6,783 nt of DNA, from NCBI GenBank assembly GCA_023416875.1, contig JAEZGT010000096.1:1-6783 (forward strand). The letters are read 5' to 3'. Position 1 is the first letter of the stretch. Each line of letters starts with the position of its first letter. Under the pieces are notes generated by a model. It searched no databases. It worked only from the letters and a program-made list of their open reading frames with translations, and was not told the origin of the DNA. Made by a program: the position numbers and the translations under genes. The stretch is from Pseudomonadota bacterium. GTDB taxonomy: Bacteria > Pseudomonadota > Gammaproteobacteria > Pseudomonadales > Cellvibrionaceae. Below are positions 6,184-6,783 of the stretch, piece by piece.

Positions 6184-6189
6184 TATAAA
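6184..6189 (+). promoter_or_regulatory. Candidate -10 element upstream of the GH3 gene
   Basis: TATAAA in an A+T-rich patch (6183-6196) is the best -10 candidate before the GH3 start. No good -35 is placed 16-18 nt upstream. The nearest TTG-type hexamer (TTGTTA, 6164-6169) is only 14 nt away, which suggests activator dependence or a wrong call. A small ACAGC/GCTGT inverted repeat (6159-6163, 6179-6183) lies just upstream. The start would fall near 6196. Confidence 0.35.
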
Positions 6190-6196
6190 AATAAAG

Positions 6197-6235
6197 AAGC
6201 CGGATTTTCCAGGACCCGCTCAAACAGGCCGGCTT
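6197..6235 (+). promoter_or_regulatory. Inverted repeat enclosing the GH3 ribosome binding site
   Basis: AAGCCGG (6197-6203) pairs exactly with CCGGCTT (6229-6235), and the right arm ends at the base before the ATG at 6236. The Shine-Dalgarno candidate AGG (6226-6228) is in the loop next to the stem. If transcription starts near 6196, the message would begin with this stem-loop, which could limit translation or protect the 5' end. Confidence 0.45.
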
Positions 6236-6783
6236 ATGAATCGTCACTATCCCGCGCATTCGTGCTTATGGTTTTTGTCTTTCTCCCTCTTCAGTATTTT
6301 ATTGTTTGTCGGTTGCTCTGGAACCCACAGCAAATCCTCAACATCACCGCGTTCACCTCAGTGGATTGAACAAGAGGTCGAGCGTTTATTGGCGAAGCTG
6401 ACGCTGGAGGAAAAAATCTCCCTGGTGCACGCCAACAGCAAATTTACCGTTGCCGGTGTACCGCGTTTGGGTATTGCGGAATTGACCCTCAGTGACGGTC
6501 CCCACGGCGTGCGCGAGGAAATTTCCCGCCACAGCTGGGACTCGGCCAATTGGAATACAGATTTTGCGACTTATCTGCCGCCTCTGACGGCGGTGGCGGC
6601 GAGCTGGGATCCGAAGATGGCCAGTCTGCACGGTACGGTGCTCGGCCGCGAGGCGCGCCACCGCAATAAAGATATTATTCTCGGTCCCGGCGTCAACCTT
6701 GCGCGCCTGCCCTTCTACGGTCGCAATTTTGAATATTTCGGCGAAGATCCCTTTCTCGCCGCCCGTATGGTGGTGCCGGAAAT
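6236..6783 (+). CDS. GH3-family beta-glucosidase-type lipoprotein (N-terminal part, cut by window edge)
   Basis: The frame from the ATG at 6236 stays open to the right edge, giving 182 residues of a glycoside hydrolase family 3 enzyme. Residues 1-26 are a hydrophobic signal ending LLFVGC, a lipobox-like site with Cys27. Ser28 at +2 fits outer-membrane sorting. A Ser/Thr/Pro linker (28-42) leads into the catalytic barrel: LTLEEKISLV (55-64), VPRLGI then LSDGPHGVR with Asp87 as the expected sugar-binding acid, LPPLTAVAASWD (114-125), LGREAR (136-141) and LGPGVNLARLPFYGRNFEYFGEDPF (149-173). These are signature GH3 segments typical of beta-glucosidases and beta-xylosidases that release sugars from the non-reducing end. 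The catalytic nucleophile region and second domain are beyond the window, so activity cannot be confirmed. A weak AGG lies 7 nt before the start. No other in-frame Met precedes the signal. Confidence 0.92.
   Translation, partial: MNRHYPAHSCLWFLSFSLFSILLFVGCSGTHSKSSTSPRSPQWIEQEVERLLAKLTLEEKISLVHANSKFTVAGVPRLGIAELTLSDGPHGVREEISRHSWDSANWNTDFATYLPPLTAVAASWDPKMASLHGTVLGREARHRNKDIILGPGVNLARLPFYGRNFEYFGEDPFLAARMVVPE

Noticed and set aside
6121..6369. Plus-strand open frame of 82 codons before and across the GH3 start
   Set aside because: It overlaps the GH3 lipoprotein signal in another frame. The GH3 frame shows clear family motifs continuing to the window edge, so the hydrophobic look of this one is a shadow.

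Overview
The window looks like chromosomal DNA of a Gram-negative, moderately GC-rich bacterium. The likely source is a polysaccharide-degrading gammaproteobacterium of the Cellvibrio type. That assignment rests on gene content (a lipoprotein GH3 glycosidase, a GFOR-like sugar oxidoreductase, a PhnA/YjdM protein close to that of E. coli, a consensus CRP box) and is an inference from reading, not a database match. I see no mobile element, CRISPR array, tRNA or rRNA.

Layout: (1) Positions 1-608 hold the C-terminal part of a Gfo/Idh/MocA-family oxidoreductase running off the left edge. (2) Positions 609-766 are intergenic, with a GC-rich cluster of three short hairpin-forming units (about 25-nt period) followed by an A+T-rich leader. 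(3) Positions 767-4834 encode one 1355-residue exported, multi-membrane-pass protein that I cannot assign to a named family. It seems to be built from two related halves. Each half starts with a signal-peptide-like segment and a Cys-pair beta-rich module, and a TonB-box-like motif sits in the loop between them. (4) A stem-loop at 4839-4854 separates this gene from a convergent phnA/yjdM-like zinc-ribbon gene (5197 to 4859, minus strand). (5) The 274-bp divergent region 5198-5471 is densely regulatory: a sigma70-like promoter for the phnA-like gene, a perfect CRP half-site pair (TGTGA-N6-TCACA), and two interleaved perfect inverted repeats around a plausible forward promoter. (6) Positions 5472-6101 (GTG start) encode a 209-residue protein with two membrane segments and a cytoplasmic domain, resembling the architecture of proteins often labelled putative phage abortive infection proteins. 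(7) Positions 6102-6235 hold short inverted repeats and a candidate -10. (8) From 6236 to the right edge is the start of a GH3 glycosidase with a lipoprotein signal. It lies in a frame that never closes inside the window.

Functional reading: the two edge genes point to sugar oxidation and oligosaccharide hydrolysis, and the CRP box to cAMP or carbon-status control of at least one of the two central genes. The large membrane protein has no obvious metabolic link to its neighbours and is the main unknown. The most unusual signals are the TonB-box-like motif inside a predicted inner-membrane protein, that protein's internal duplication with matched Cys pairs, and the CRP box next to interleaved inverted repeats.
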